From Daedaleopsis sinensis (taxonomy: Eukaryota > Basidiomycota > Agaricomycetes > Polyporales > Polyporaceae), in contig CM066302.1 of assembly GCA_033807695.1 (NCBI GenBank), positions 2,480,001-2,544,000 of the forward strand: a stretch of DNA of 64,000 nt, given 5' to 3'. This document shows positions 53,453 through 64,000 of the stretch, one piece after another. The translations under genes were made by a program, and so were the position numbers. Below the pieces are notes generated by a model. It was given only the letters and a program-made list of their open reading frames with translations. It did not search any database and was not told the DNA's origin. Within the stretch, counting starts at the first letter, position 1. Each line of letters begins with the position of its first letter.

Positions 53453-54374
53453 CCGCACACCTGGTTCAAGTGTGTACATTTTATTATATGCGGGAGTGCT
53501 TGCCAAGAGGGTGCCTCCCAAAACCCTGCCCAAAAAGGGTGCAGCACTTTTCAAGGGGGCGTCTGCAAAACCCAAAGCACAAGAAGAGCTATACCATTCA
53601 TAACCGGACCACTGCAGAATGTTACAGTGGCAGGGTATAGGGACAGATGTAGAGTAGATTACTAGGGAAGTAAGTTAGCAAAGACCCTTGGATTGGAGTA
53701 TATGGAATGCGTACAAGAAATGTTATCAACCTCAACATCTATAACAGATCTGATAGGGTTTGGTTTGGACACAGAGGTGTATGGTGCTCCTCGGCACGCT
53801 ACAAGCACGTTGCTGATCAAGAGCATTAGAATGCTCTTCCACAGCCAAGATGGTAGGGGTTTCTGTGAGTACTGAGGCATATCGAGCAGAGGATAGGTCT
53901 AGTTGACAATGTTGAAAGCTGTTCAAGTATAAGGATGCGGCGTCAAACTGAACTTGAACCAGCTCTCACGTGCATGTTCATAAATCATGTGACCGTGTTT
54001 CTCAGAAGCAAAGAATAAATCTCTTAACTTCGTTACTTTGTCAGCCGTATAAAGACTCTTACAGGGATCCCCAGTAGGCCAGATGAATCGCTTTATTTTA
54101 GGTATAAGGAAAGCACGTTCAAGAGCGCATTACATGGCGGTGACTAGAAAGTCCATACATCGAGCGGGACCGTGCGGTAACCAACTACGGAGTTTGTAAG
54201 AGAAGAAGATGCGTAGGGAGGGGAGAGATGTGGTAGACGGCGAGCTGTGTAGAAGAAGAGCACAAAATACCATAAGAGAACATCTGTTGAAGATGTTATA
54301 CATAGATCTACTGAGACACATACTGCGGAGAGGGGAAGACGAGCAAGATAAAGCAAATAAATGTGTAGCTAGAA
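53453..54374. other. AT-richer host or Helitron flank, no gene
   Basis: Right flank of the Gypsy insertion. Because the Gypsy landed close to the Helitron 5' end, the first part may still be Helitron sequence; I could not place the expected 5' TC terminus. No protein-like frame was found. Confidence 0.4.
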
Positions 54375-55404
54375 CTAGATGCTCTTGCTACCGTACTTGG
54401 CGACAAGGGCTGCACCATACAAGTTCATTGACAACACCATGCCAGCCTCATTGTAAGCAGGAGGCTTGTCGCTGGAAGACCCCCCAGCAGCGTAGTCGAA
54501 GGTGCTGACGCTGTAATAGAGAATAGCAAGGTCGCCAGACTCTAGGTCCTGGTCAAGACGAGGCAGAGAGGCTACATTCTCATGCAAGTACTGCAGCCCC
54601 TCGTCCTTGTCAAGACTGAAGTATGCTCGGGCATCCCAGATAGCAACTGAGATAAAGATGGTATAAAGATAGTAGCGACGTACAGTTCTCTGCAGCACTC
54701 CAGCTGGTCTTGTCCCGCATGTCCAGTAGAGAGCACGCTGGTCCTGCCTTGACATGCTTGGGAGTCTGAGCCTTGCGGAGCATAGCAGGGCTGGCTCCCA
54801 TGCCTCCGAGAGACCGTCCTGGGTGCAATACAGTTAGTACATGTATACTGCCACGTAGCATAGCAAACATACCAGTGTTGGGCTTGTTGGGGGTATCAGG
54901 GAACGTGTGGAAAACAAGGCCAACTTGACGATTCTCCCCCATGCCTGCACCAAAGTTCTGGACTCCAAGAACCTCTCGACCAAAGATCGTACTGTAGAAT
55001 GTGATGGAACGCTCCAGTTCACCGTGCAAGGGTACCCCCAAGAACTCCTTGATCATGCGGACTGGGGTCGTTGACATCTGCGTGGCCTGCATGATGTGAC
55101 ACCCGATGCACACAACCACAGAGGCGCAGATGAGGCGGTGAGGATTCATGCTGTTGACGTTGGCAGCCAAGCAGTAGCCTCTCCAGTTAGGGTACTGGTA
55201 TGCCCTGGCCAGAGCAGGATTGGCGCGAGCTGGGTTGATAACAAAGGGGTCATCTACGGCGCTGTTGTGACCAAACATGACAAGATCCAACAGTGCTCTA
55301 TACATAGGTAAGGAATGGGAAAGCTCCAAGGTATTAGCAACTTACTGGGGGTGTACATCGTAGGGACCATCGATGATATGATCCTGAAGGAGGGCAGAAC
55401 TCAT
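54375..55404 (-). CDS. Four-exon gene of unknown function
   Basis: Predicted 296 aa from exons 55404-55346, 55297-54873, 54818-54684 and 54646-54375 on the minus strand. Every intron is GT-AG with short fungal length, one has a CTAAC branch point, and the sum is exactly 297 codons. I do not recognise it. Notable segments are FGHNSAVDDPFVINPARAN, QYPNWRGYCLAANVNSMN and YSTIFGREVLGVQNFGAGM, then an acidic, Tyr-rich C-terminus. No signal peptide or clear membrane helix is present. The well-formed splice structure argues for a real gene. Because it sits among mobile elements, it may itself be a repeated, element-associated gene. Confidence 0.65.
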
Positions 55405-55725
55405 AATGTTGCTGCCGGTATCTATTGTGCACGGCCTACCAGACAATGTCAGATGAGATTCAGAGCAAAAGTTACATACACTCACTGCAAAACCGGAAGA
55501 GATTTGTAAGACTCTCTCAAGAGATCGCACATTGCTCCGGGAGTCTCACACCTGTAGTCACCACTCTTGTGAACAGAATACAGACCTGTGTCTGTGCATA
55601 AAGTGCAAAATGTTGTCTATGACCTGCAGCACGTTGTTATGTTTACAAAGGTGGGGCAAGGCTTGACAGAGCTGGAGCTATGTACATATAACAATGTCTA
55701 GGACACTGTTTACAGAGCGTCACAG
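55405..55725. other. Intergenic with short CTGTGTAC-type repeats
   Basis: No gene. From about 55600 to 55850 phrases such as ACTGTGTAC, CTGTCTATGACC and ACAGACAATG recur on both strands. This repeat tract also forms the altered 3' end of the neighbouring Myb/SANT-like gene. Confidence 0.45.
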
Positions 55726-56368
55726 TTACAGTGTGTACTCTGTTGTCGCTGTCCATGGCCCAATATAACAGACAATGTGCACTGTGTACTGACTGTCTAT
55801 GACCTGGTATACAGATAGTGCACACTCTGTTGACACTGTGTAAGGCCTTGAATTCAGGGGAGCGGTAACGCTCATGGTATCCTCATCCCATCCAAACCCG
55901 AACACCTCACAGCGCAGCCAGCAGACTGTGTTGTAGTCTTGAACAAGCTACAGAGTGTCTAGCATCAGCCATCAATCTGACACCACACAGACGGACACGT
56001 ACCAGCCTCCAGTGATCCCTGCATCCAGTCCAGGTTTTCGCGCCGCCTAGAGTGGGTGGGTTGAGTGTGGTAGCAGCAGCATGCCAGGCTGCCTTCTTCC
56101 ACCCGTTGTCGGCCTGAAGTCCCAGGTTCCGCTGGGCTTTGAGGACCTCCGTCAAGGTATGGTCGTCGCCTGAGGTCCAGACAGCATTCGGCTTCTTGCC
56201 GGAGGCAGAAGAAGTTGATGTTACGGCACTGGCATTTTCGGGAGCTGTCTCGCTGGCGGTTGTAGCTGGGACACTCTCAGCCTGAGAGGCGTCTGCAGCA
56301 GCTGTCGGCAAAGTGGATGCCTTGGAGCGGGAAGGGGTTTTCGTTTTTTTCTGTGCACGAGCTGGCAT
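55726..56368 (-). CDS. Myb/SANT-like DNA-binding protein with replaced C-terminus
   Basis: Predicted 195 aa from exons 56368-56003 and 55947-55726 on the minus strand, phase 0. After a basic Lys/Ser start and a Ser/Thr/Ala-rich linker comes a Myb/SANT-like domain: AVWTSGDDHTLTEVLKAQR, NGWKKAAWHAAATTLN, CRDHWRL, then in exon 2 QDYNTVCWLR and FGFGWDEDTMSVTAP. In related fungal proteins the last segment is followed by a conserved VWxxYxxxHP region. Here the sequence instead runs into repeat-derived residues and a stop. The gene is therefore probably truncated by a rearrangement joining it to the CTGTGTAC-type repeat tract. Such proteins are often multicopy and transposon-associated, and a regulatory role would be a guess. 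Confidence 0.65.
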
Positions 56369-57394
56369 TATAGGAGAATAGTGATGGAAAAGAGTGGAGG
56401 TGCAGTACTAGTATAGAGGAGGAGAGACTCGGAGGCGGGCGGACACCGCAAACTTGTCTACTATACAGGTGTGACTCACTCCAGAGTAGCACGTGACCAA
56501 ACGTGACTGCTCAACATTGATCTCGACCCATCTGCCGACCACCTTGGGTTGAGCTTTGACCTCGACCATACACAAGATCACACGGTTGATCAACCATTCA
56601 AAGATTTGGCGGTAATCAACCCAAGATCAACCCGAGGGGTTGAGGTCGCCGACCAGAGCCTTATCGTCTCGCCAGATCGGGTGCCCGATCCTCAGCCACT
56701 GTGCTGTATTTCGTGAATATCTCTTGCTACAGAGCATGTACTGCTAAATAACTTCGTAGACTAGCTATTGTATGTGTATACAACATGTGTACCAAGTTTT
56801 GAGTCAAGAGAGTCATTTCAACTGTTGGGACGAAAAACCGACTGTCTTAAGTGAAAGTGGGAACGGCCTGAACACGTAAACCGTCTCGTTTCCCGCGTTC
56901 TGAACAGGCTCATTCTGCTCTTCCACCTGCCCCCCTGCTCATGCTTCTTCCAAACTAATATCCTAGCTTAGAACCACTATACTCTACATGGCGCAGTAAT
57001 TTAGAATGCGTACAGTACACATAACTAAATGATATAGACAGTGTAATGTTGTGGTCACTTGTGTTTTGGGAGTGCACACATCGGTGCATGCCCTCTCTCG
57101 CACAAATAGCTAATGTTGGTAAAGTAATAAAGCTATCGCGTGTTAGGGTACTCTCTGAGGGATGCATGAGCAACATTTGGTGGATCAATCATCTGTGTAA
57201 CCTATGATACAACTTGAATACACGAGATGTTTCTACTGGCAGGGGCTACCATCAACCCTTCATATCATTTTGGGGATCCTTATGCTGCATTACAGTGTTG
57301 CGCAACTGGAACTGTACATACATGTAGGTACGGGCTAATGACAAGACACAATTGCGGGGAGCTATAGGCGGGTTCACAAACAGTAATACGACTT
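56369..57394. other. Intergenic, with GGTTGA/TCAACC motifs
   Basis: No gene seen. From about 56540 to 56660 GGTTGA and TCAACC occur repeatedly in both orientations, including GGTTGATCAACC, which could form a hairpin or be the core of a small inverted-repeat element. The rest is AT-rich and featureless. Confidence 0.4.
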
Positions 57395-57787
57395 CTACAT
57401 GACAACTGCTATGTTGGACATGTGCTCCACAAGCTCGGTGATGGTCCCATCCTCGTCTTCATCCATCTCTACATCGCTGCCGTGCTCGTCGAGTGCGACG
57501 GAGTCCACCTCGAGTTGTGCCAGAGCTTCGATGGCTGTCACGGATGCTGGGGCAGGTTGCGCGTTCGACGCGAGCAAGTCTAGGTCAGGTGTCTCAGGCA
57601 CCTCGGGCATCTCGATGTCGACGTCGTGCAGAGGGTCGGACTGTGTCTGCAGGATGGGCTGGCTAGTACGAGATTCACGAGGGGGACTGGCGTGCTGCCC
57701 GGGGGTTGGATCACCAGTGAACCCCTCTAAAGCGTACAAGCGGTGGAGGAATGCGAGGCTGTGCGCATTGGTACTACGGACCGCCAA
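57395..57787 (-). CDS. Possible small acidic protein
   Basis: Single open frame of 130 aa on the minus strand. The second half is strongly acidic (ELVEHMSNIAVV end, preceded by DVEMDEDEDGT). No domain was recognised and no intron is evident. Residue composition is more protein-like than that of the opposite-strand frame, but the call is weak; it could be the last exon of a longer gene. Confidence 0.3.
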   Translation of the reverse strand: MAVRSTNAHSLAFLHRLYALEGFTGDPTPGQHASPPRESRTSQPILQTQSDPLHDVDIEMPEVPETPDLDLLASNAQPAPASVTAIEALAQLEVDSVALDEHGSDVEMDEDEDGTITELVEHMSNIAVVM

Positions 57788-58185
57788 ACATAGTCATTGA
57801 CCACGCCATAGATCCGGTCCCTGCACCTCGGTGGCACCATCCACCCGGTTACTTAGCTACATCAGCGGGTCCCCTCCGCCTCCTAACTAGCTAGGATTCC
57901 GCCTGCTCCACCGACCCAGCGAGTCACCCAGCAATCAGCGGGTGTCTCGTGGGATCAGCTAAGTCTCGGCTGTCAGTGGGAGCAAAGATCCGGGATCATC
58001 GGACATCAGCGGGTAGCCGCTCAGGACCGGACTTCCGCCGAGCGCCGTTCCCTGTTGATAGCGGATAATCCCACGCCTCAATACACGTGCACCCGCCCTC
58101 CCGACGCGCAGCTTTCACACCCTCCCTCCGCCTCCTACATCCCGCCCGCTCGTTCACCGCCCGATCGGCACCGTCGTCTGCATCC
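57788..58185 (+). promoter_or_regulatory. Upstream region of the KDZ transposase with repeated ATCAGCGGG
   Basis: ATCAGCGGG(T) occurs three times (about 57862, 57934, 58005) in the 320 bases before the transposase start. GC content is moderate. The motif could be a transposase-binding or terminal repeat element; the outer end of the transposon was not located. Confidence 0.4.
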
Positions 58186-61100
58186 ATGGTCAGCAAGAAA
58201 CGACGGCGCACAGGCGCCTTCTCCTCCACCTCGAGGACCGTCACTATGGCCGTACTAGACGACAATGGCCACGTCACCAGCTCGTACAGTTCCATCGCTG
58301 ACCTACATGCCGACCGCAAAGCGGAGGAGGCTGCCAAAAAGCGACGAACAGAGGGTATATACTATATACATCGTCACTAGCACGCCGCCGCTAACAGCTA
58401 ACCGTAGAACTCAGCAAGAAGGTCTCTGCTGCCCTCGCGGACAATGTGATCGAGGCCGGTGGCGACTCATCTTCACTCATGGATGAGGTGCGTGAGTTCA
58501 TGCAAGATACCAGCTCCTGGCAGGGTATAGAGGATGGTGGGGGATGGGTGGATGATGATGATGATGATGAGCCGACCGCCGACGATCTCCGGGAGGGTGA
58601 GGAATCCACGACGGCCCAGCTTGCGGCTCTCACAAGGTACGTCGCTATGCTTCAAGTTGCACACCTTGTGTCTTCTGCTCACGGATAATATCAGCTCGCA
58701 TCGCTGGAAAGCAGTTCGACGACGACAGGATCAACGTACGCGCCTCGACCGCAACCGTGCGAGTCACGCCGCCTGGGAAGAACAGCTCCCGGAACTCGTC
58801 GCTGCATATCTGAAATGGAAGCACACAGCCAGCATGTTGGAACAACCAGCGAGTACCGACGAGTACACGTTCGACGTCGCTGCGATCTACACACACGGTG
58901 AGTTGTGTCCCCCTATCGCATACTCCCCGACGTTCACGGGAGCAGAGTATGCGCCTGTCCGCAAGATTCCCCAGGGTGAAAACGTTACCGCCAACGTCGC
59001 ACTGCTCCGTCAAGGCTTGCTCGGCACAACCCCCACGCAGCCTCGTGTCGCCATCGGCTTACAATGCCTCGAACTTTATCACCAAGTTCGGCGGCGCCAG
59101 TCGTCCTTCAGCATCCAAGCGATCGTCAAGGTTCTGTGTTCGCTACACAATGTAAGTTCACCAGTCCTCAAGGATGCATTTAATCGAACATTTATTTCAC
59201 TAGGTGACGTATTCTCAACACCTTCGCGCGCAGTTCTCTGACGCGTTCGACGCGTACCTCGCAATCCTCCGTGGTGTTCAACTGGCCGTCGATCACGCAC
59301 TTGGTCGCTCTTCACGCGACTGGCATCTGCAGTACGGTTGTCCCCCGTGCGGATACAAGGTAACTAATAGGCATTACTCGTGTGCTTACCATAGTGAATA
59401 TATGTGTCATGTCGTTCAGCAAGAAAATGAACCCGCCTTGCAACCTGCACGCTTGCACGCAATGGACGGCAACAATTCGCTCAAACGCGTGGAGGGATCC
59501 GGCCACGCTGACGAGCGCGCGTTTGAGAGCGCGTTCCTGATCCCGCCCGACGAAGTGGATCGCTTTCAACATGAAGTCCAGGCCCGCGCGCAAGTTACCG
59601 CACCTCCGGTTCATCCGACCGACGCCGATGATGCTGCTGATGTAGCCGAGTGCACCAAGCGATGGAAGGCTGCAAATGCAACGTCTGAAGGTAGTGTTCG
59701 AGTTTTTGAGCAGACCGGTGTCTTCATTTCCGCCTGTCGTCATGGTATCGTTGAGACCATTGTCGAGATGCGGCATTCTGGTGAGCTGTAAGCTACGTTT
59801 CTAACGCTCTATGTAATGTGTCGCTGACGACTGTCGTCTCACAGTGCAAAGTACCCGTTAGCGACTACAAATCGTATCATGGATGTTCTCGGCAAGGGCC
59901 AAGGGGTCGGGCACGACATCGCCTGCTCCTTCACAGCAACAATTGGGAAGAGTTCAATCGGCGATAAAGCGCAATCGCTTGGACTCGATCTGGCGGTCAA
60001 CGCATTTCACGGTCATGCTCATAACCGTCTCTGTCAGCTTCGTTTCCACCCCCTTTACCGTACAACGTTTGGCTTGGAGGACCTGGAGACGTGCGAGCGT
60101 ATTTTTTCAGCGTCTAATGCTCTCGCACGAACAATCCGGTTTGCTTCCCACTTCCACTGGATCCAGTACATCGATCTCCATTACAACCAATGGAATCGCG
60201 ATCGGTACCTGGAGTTGTGTATGTCATCGTTGCCCCTCAAAGTACGTAGCTAACCCATTTGCCCGCAGCACGATTCATCTACAATAACTACCGACAGGCC
60301 TTGAGCATCATCAATGAGTACGCACCGATCGTCAAGGCGTACACGTCTGCCAACAAGCTCACCAATGAGGATCTCGAGAGCTGGCGTTCAGAGGAGCTCC
60401 AATACCTCCAACGCCTTGCCAAGGAACCTGAGGAAGATGTCCTCAAGATGTCGTATGTGGAGGCACTTCAAGCGTTAGTGGCTGCGCAGTGAGTCGCATT
60501 GTTATTGGTGTGGTCTGAGCTAATAGTACAACTTTTATAGGACGTCGTGGACTCAAGTCACGACCACGACACAGTTCCTCGTTGTCAACGAGGGGACGTT
60601 CAACCGTCGTGAGCAGAAGGATCGCAACGAGGCCCTCGCCCGCACGAAGGTGGCTCGCATGCGAAAAGCGCAGCATAACCTCGACGTCGCTGTCAGGGCC
60701 GTCGATGCAATGGAAGATGCCCTCGGTATCGAAGCTCGTTGGACAGTACAGAGTGCCGAGTACCAGCAAGCTGAACAGCGTCTCCGGAACCGACAGTTCA
60801 TTCGCGCTGTCGAAGAGCTCGAGCGTCTTGTCGTACAACGCTTGTTTGAGCTGTCCAAGGCTAATTTGGCTGGTACAGGTAGATTACATCACCTCCGTCG
60901 CGGCTCGAGATGAACTCACGCTGATGTCCTCCGTACTAGGTTACAAGTTGCGTCGACAGATCTCCAAGCATCTTGTCAACCGCTCGGAAGCTATACGTAC
61001 GGCTCTGGCGAAGTACAATAAACTAGCACCACTTCAAGATCCCCCTCTCCCTAAGCTTGAATATCGGGATATCATGGCGTATGGCTGGCTCGGCGAGTTC

Positions 61101-61547
61101 GAGCTTTTGAAGCATTCGTCGCACAACCTCCTCAGCAAACCGTGGAGCTCACCCGCAGCCAGAGACGTCATGGTGAAGTACTTCAAGATCCGCTGTGCTC
61201 ACGCCGAAATCATTCGTTTGAACGTCGAGGTAATACGACTACATCATTGGGTAGAGGATGAGGATGCGCTATTAACATCTACGGCTTCGTCTCTCCATAC
61301 CGCTAACCCCCTTCTTGCTGCAGAGATCTACACGATGTATAGTGTACAGAACCGCGTTAACGACGTACATAGGTCTTGGCTAGCTGCTATCTACGCTCTC
61401 CCTGGCTACAGTGGTCCTCGTCCCATTACCGTTACAACACCTATATCACAAGACGACGTAGATGTAGAAATACTCCCAGACGAGGATGATCAGCTAAATG
61501 ACGAGGCAGTTAGGCTAGAAGAGACTGTTACATACCTTTCACGATAA
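58186..61547 (+). CDS. KDZ-superfamily transposase (Kyakuja-Dileera-Zisupton)
   Basis: Predicted 972-aa RNase H-fold DDE transposase. Exons: 58186-58354, 58408-58636, 58695-59151, 59204-59359, 59420-59787, 59845-60218, 60269-60488, 60541-60878, 60940-61547; all GT-AG, sum 973 codons. The start (MVSKKRRRTG) is basic. An acidic Asp-rich segment lies at about 100-120, and a CPPC zinc element at about 331-334. The catalytic core has AMDGNNSLKR (first Asp about 353), GHDIACSF (second Asp about 483), the family HGHAHNRLCQ block (about 515-524) and LEDLETCERIF (Glu about 540). A long helical C-terminal region with NEGTFNRREQKDR and an acidic tail follows. No stop or frameshift is present, so the gene may be active. 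A companion gene and an HTH-like gene follow on the same strand. Confidence 0.88.
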
Positions 61548-62062
61548 TTCCCAGACATCTATGATACGAACATTGCGTTTCGACACCAGATGCATATACA
61601 TGTTACCACACGAGCTCGTTCGTGAATGTATCAACATTGTGCTTGACCACAATGTTCTCCGATACATTCTCGAGTCGTCTCTTGAGGGCGAAACATATAA
61701 ATGGAATAGAATCGACTACTATTGATTAGACGACATTAGCATGCAATGTGACAAGCAGTTAATCTGCATGCGCACTCGAAAGTATCCCAGCGCCACAGTA
61801 TGTGCATGAGCGAAATGCACTGTGCGTTCAGCGCCAACGTCTTAAGACGTCTTGAGTCTTGAAAGCTTGACGTCTGACATGCAACTGCGACCGGACCAGA
61901 TGGTCCCGGTCATGTCTGGTCCATCCTTCCCTTTCCCTGCACACTCTGAACTTCACGCTCCCTCTCTGAATGCTCTCGATCTCGCTCTCCGACCTGGGCA
62001 GGTCCCGTCCGTGAGTTCTGATAGTGATCTATGCACTCGGACTGCCAGACTGACCTGCTGAA
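61548..62062. other. Intergenic, no gene seen
   Basis: 3' flank of the transposase and 5' flank of the companion gene. Around 61838-61875 GTCTTAAGACGTCTTGAGTCTTGAAAG gives an inverted and partly direct GTCTTGA/TTAAGAC repeat; its role is unknown. Confidence 0.4.
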
Positions 62063-63619
62063 ATGAAGACATATCGCACGTTCACGATCTCCTTTCAAAC
62101 CGATCTTATCGAAGCAGTTCGGAATGGGTATGGGCATCCCAATGTGATCGGGCGGACGTGGGGAACCATTGGTACGTCTTATTAACTTCTATACCCACGA
62201 GAAGTGCAGTCCGTTCAAAAACCTCCCCAGCCAACATGGCCCTGGGAGAGATCCTGTCGGACATGTATCGAGAGGATGCTCTACCTGTCTTCGCGGATGC
62301 CCACCGCGATCTCCTGGCTCTGGCAAAAGATGCCTGCACACAACCCCGCCCGCTCGCAACCCATGCTTCCCCCGCGAAGTCCGACGCTGGTTCAGATACC
62401 AGTGCTTTGTGGCGACAACTCGACATGACGTACACGCCAGCTCACGAGGTTGCGGTCATCCTAGGCGAGCATCAGAGTGGGATGGTGTACAGTGTGGTCA
62501 ACGGCGGTGGTGGAGATGGCCAAGGTGTGTTGCATGTGTCCTGTAAGGAGAGCATGTAACTGACTGTGCTTTACAGATACCAACCCCTCGATCATCATAC
62601 AAAGTGCGAAACCTCGCCTGCAACCATCTCTATCAACGTCCTCTGCGGTTTCGTCGACACCCCCTGCAATGCCCATTGCTTCAACACTCTCGCCAGCTGC
62701 TGATACCAACACTAGCAAGGTTGCTGGCCGGAGGCGGATAAAGACCGTCCCAACAGTCTCAACTGCCACACAGACAGAGCACCGCAGATCTCGCCCCATG
62801 CCTGTATCCCCATCCCCAGTGAGCCGTCTTCGCCCTGCCCAAACCCTCCGGGACGGTGGTAAGCTCTCAGTTGTGGTCATTAGCGACAGTGAAGACGACA
62901 GCGACCCGCCCGGTGCATCAAGTGTGTCTACGTTGGCCAGGGATGATGACAACCCAGAGCCCGAGTGCCTGTTCGTTGGGCAGCCCGTGTCGTTGTCTCC
63001 GTCTCCCATAGTTTCGCCCGCCGTCGGCACCACACTGAACTCTCCGTTTCCCTCTGTCTCCCGGCCACCTAGCCCTTCGCCATTCTTTCCTGCCTCTATC
63101 CCTATGCCTTACGACTTGTCCTCCGACCTGAGAGCCATGTCAATCTCTTCCGCTCTCCCGCCCCGCCGAATTCTACCCAATCAGACGGTGGTTGCATGGC
63201 CGGCTAGTGCCCCGCCCCGTCCCGACGGCCCCGCCGCGCCTCCGGATCTACCGCCACCATATACCACCCCAGAAACAAGCGCCGTCCCCCTCTCTGATGT
63301 TCCGCTACCTGCCGCCACGTCATCTGTTGCGTGGACGCCATCAATGTTGGCGGGCGCGGAGGCCGAACTTTCGTCATCCATCCTACCGCATCTTCGCCCT
63401 CGAGCGCTGCAGCTTTGCACGCCATCGATTAGGCAGTATCTGTGTACACTGAACGCTGAGTACAGCACGTATTACACCGTTCATAAGTGTATGCTGAGTT
63501 GGCCGTATCACGGTGCTGCTAACTGGGACACAAAACTACAGGGATGCGGGTTAACTGCCGAGCAGATCTCGATGCTCATCTCCCTGTTCCCCCATTTACC
63601 GCGGAGTTTCGCTCGTTAG
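62063..63619 (+). CDS. KDZ-linked companion gene of unknown function
   Basis: Predicted 488 aa from exons 62063-62171, 62210-62524 and 62577-63619 (GT-AG, phases 1 and 1, sum 489 codons). I do not recognise the family. The N-terminal 140 residues look folded (FTISFQTDLIEAVRNGYGHP, DMYREDALPVFADAHRDLL, EVAVILGEHQSGMVYSVV). A 250-residue Ser/Pro/Thr-rich linker follows, with SVVVISDSEDD (a SUMO-interacting-like acidic motif) and basic RRRIK. A short folded C-terminus (LQLCTPSIRQYLCTLNAEY, GLTAEQISMLISLFPHL) ends the protein. No TET/JBP, helicase or nuclease motif is visible. It begins about 515 bases after the transposase stop on the same strand, and a nuclear role beside the transposase is inferred from this position only. 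Confidence 0.7.
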
Positions 63620-63793
63620 TTGATGGGTCGAATATTTTACCCTTTGTCTCAGTATATTTACTGCCGTGTGCCTGTTGCTGCATGTATGTGTTGAAATATC
63701 ATGTTGTTATGTGCTTGACTCTGTTCGATTGTTTGTTCGCCCCTCCCTGCTTCCCCCCCAACTGAACCCTCTCTCATTCATCCTACTGTCTCT

Positions 63794-64000
63794 ATGGCCC
63801 GTACACAGAGTGCGAAGACTGTTACCGCACGCGCCAAGCTCACCGACGCGCAAAAGCAGTCCCGACGTGCCAAAGCCGAGAACCTCTCCAAGGACCTCGC
63901 CGAGACGCACAAGGGGTATCAGGTTGCTGCACGCGACATTGCAAAAAAACATGGCAGGTGTGTGCTCTTCCCGACTCATGCGCGGCACTGTACTTCAAGG
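63794..64000 (+). CDS. Small basic HTH-like protein, 5' part only
   Basis: The first exon 63794-63957 starts ATGGCCCGTACACAG and encodes about 54 residues rich in Lys/Arg/Ala, ending ARDIAKKHGR at a GTGTGT donor. The gene continues past the window edge. The pattern of a basic helix followed by ...IAKKHGR is what I would expect at the start of small helix-turn-helix-like proteins common near KDZ-type elements in basidiomycetes; that link is from general familiarity, not proof. Same strand as the two preceding genes, 174 bases downstream. Confidence 0.5.
   Translation, partial: MARTQSAKTVTARAKLTDAQKQSRRAKAENLSKDLAETHKGYQVAARDIAKKHGRCVLFPTHARHCTSR

Noticed and set aside
62063..63619. TET/JBP dioxygenase as KDZ companion
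   Set aside because: No HxD iron motif or double-stranded beta-helix pattern is visible in the 488-aa protein.
1..64000. CRISPR arrays, operons, riboswitches or rRNA
   Set aside because: The sequence is eukaryotic with spliceosomal introns. Tandem repeats present are minisatellites without spacer structure, and no rRNA-like conserved blocks were seen.

Overview
The window looks like nuclear DNA of a wood-decay-type basidiomycete (Agaricomycetes, probably Polyporales-like). This rests on many short GT-AG introns (about 45-70 nt), a chitin synthase with a myosin motor domain, a DEYTD-type sesquiterpene synthase, and a mix of Ngaro, Gypsy, Helitron, hAT and KDZ transposable elements. Gene models were spliced by eye; for most of them all exon phases close and the total length is a multiple of three.

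Gene-rich left part (1-18,400). In order: a membrane-anchored multicopper oxidase (869-3435, minus, 12 exons, 632 aa); a myosin-motor chitin synthase (5151-11564, plus, 9 exons, 1916 aa); an MDR-type zinc-less oxidoreductase (12327-13733, minus, 351 aa); a lysine-rich protein of unknown function (14919-16215, minus, 387 aa); and a sesquiterpene synthase (17109-18362, minus, 331 aa) with its metal-binding motifs and terminal RY pair intact.

Transposon-rich middle (18,600-53,450). A complete Ngaro-type tyrosine-recombinase retrotransposon (18626-24938) shows the diagnostic A1-ORFs-B1-A2-B2 split direct repeats. It has overlapping Gag, RT/RNase H and YR reading frames, and the last two contain introns. 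After low-complexity sequence and two small genes comes a nest of insertions. A tyrosine-recombinase-like gene fragment (30522-31199) abuts the 3' end of a Helitron (31282 upward). The Helitron Rep-helicase frame carries two nonsense codons and is split from its C-terminal cysteine-protease domain by an 846-bp hAT-type MITE with a perfect 8-bp target duplication. Just upstream of Rep sits a 13.8-kb Gypsy retrotransposon (39673-53452) whose two 961-bp LTRs appear identical. Its gag-pro and pol are intact. Between pol and the 3' LTR it carries an extra module of about 4.9 kb with three antisense genes, two of them spliced, bracketed by two copies of the same polypurine tract.

Right part (53,450-64,000). 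A spliced orphan gene (54375-55404, 296 aa), a Myb/SANT-like DNA-binding gene with a replaced C-terminus (55726-56368), and then a plus-strand KDZ-transposase cluster: an intact 972-aa transposase (58186-61547), a 488-aa companion of unknown function (62063-63619) and the first exon of a small basic, HTH-like gene running off the window (63794-).

The most notable candidate for something undescribed is the antisense gene module in the young Gypsy element, with its duplicated polypurine tract, nucleus-directed Zn2Cys6-like protein and two coiled-coil proteins. Second is the pair of introns inside the Ngaro RT and recombinase frames.
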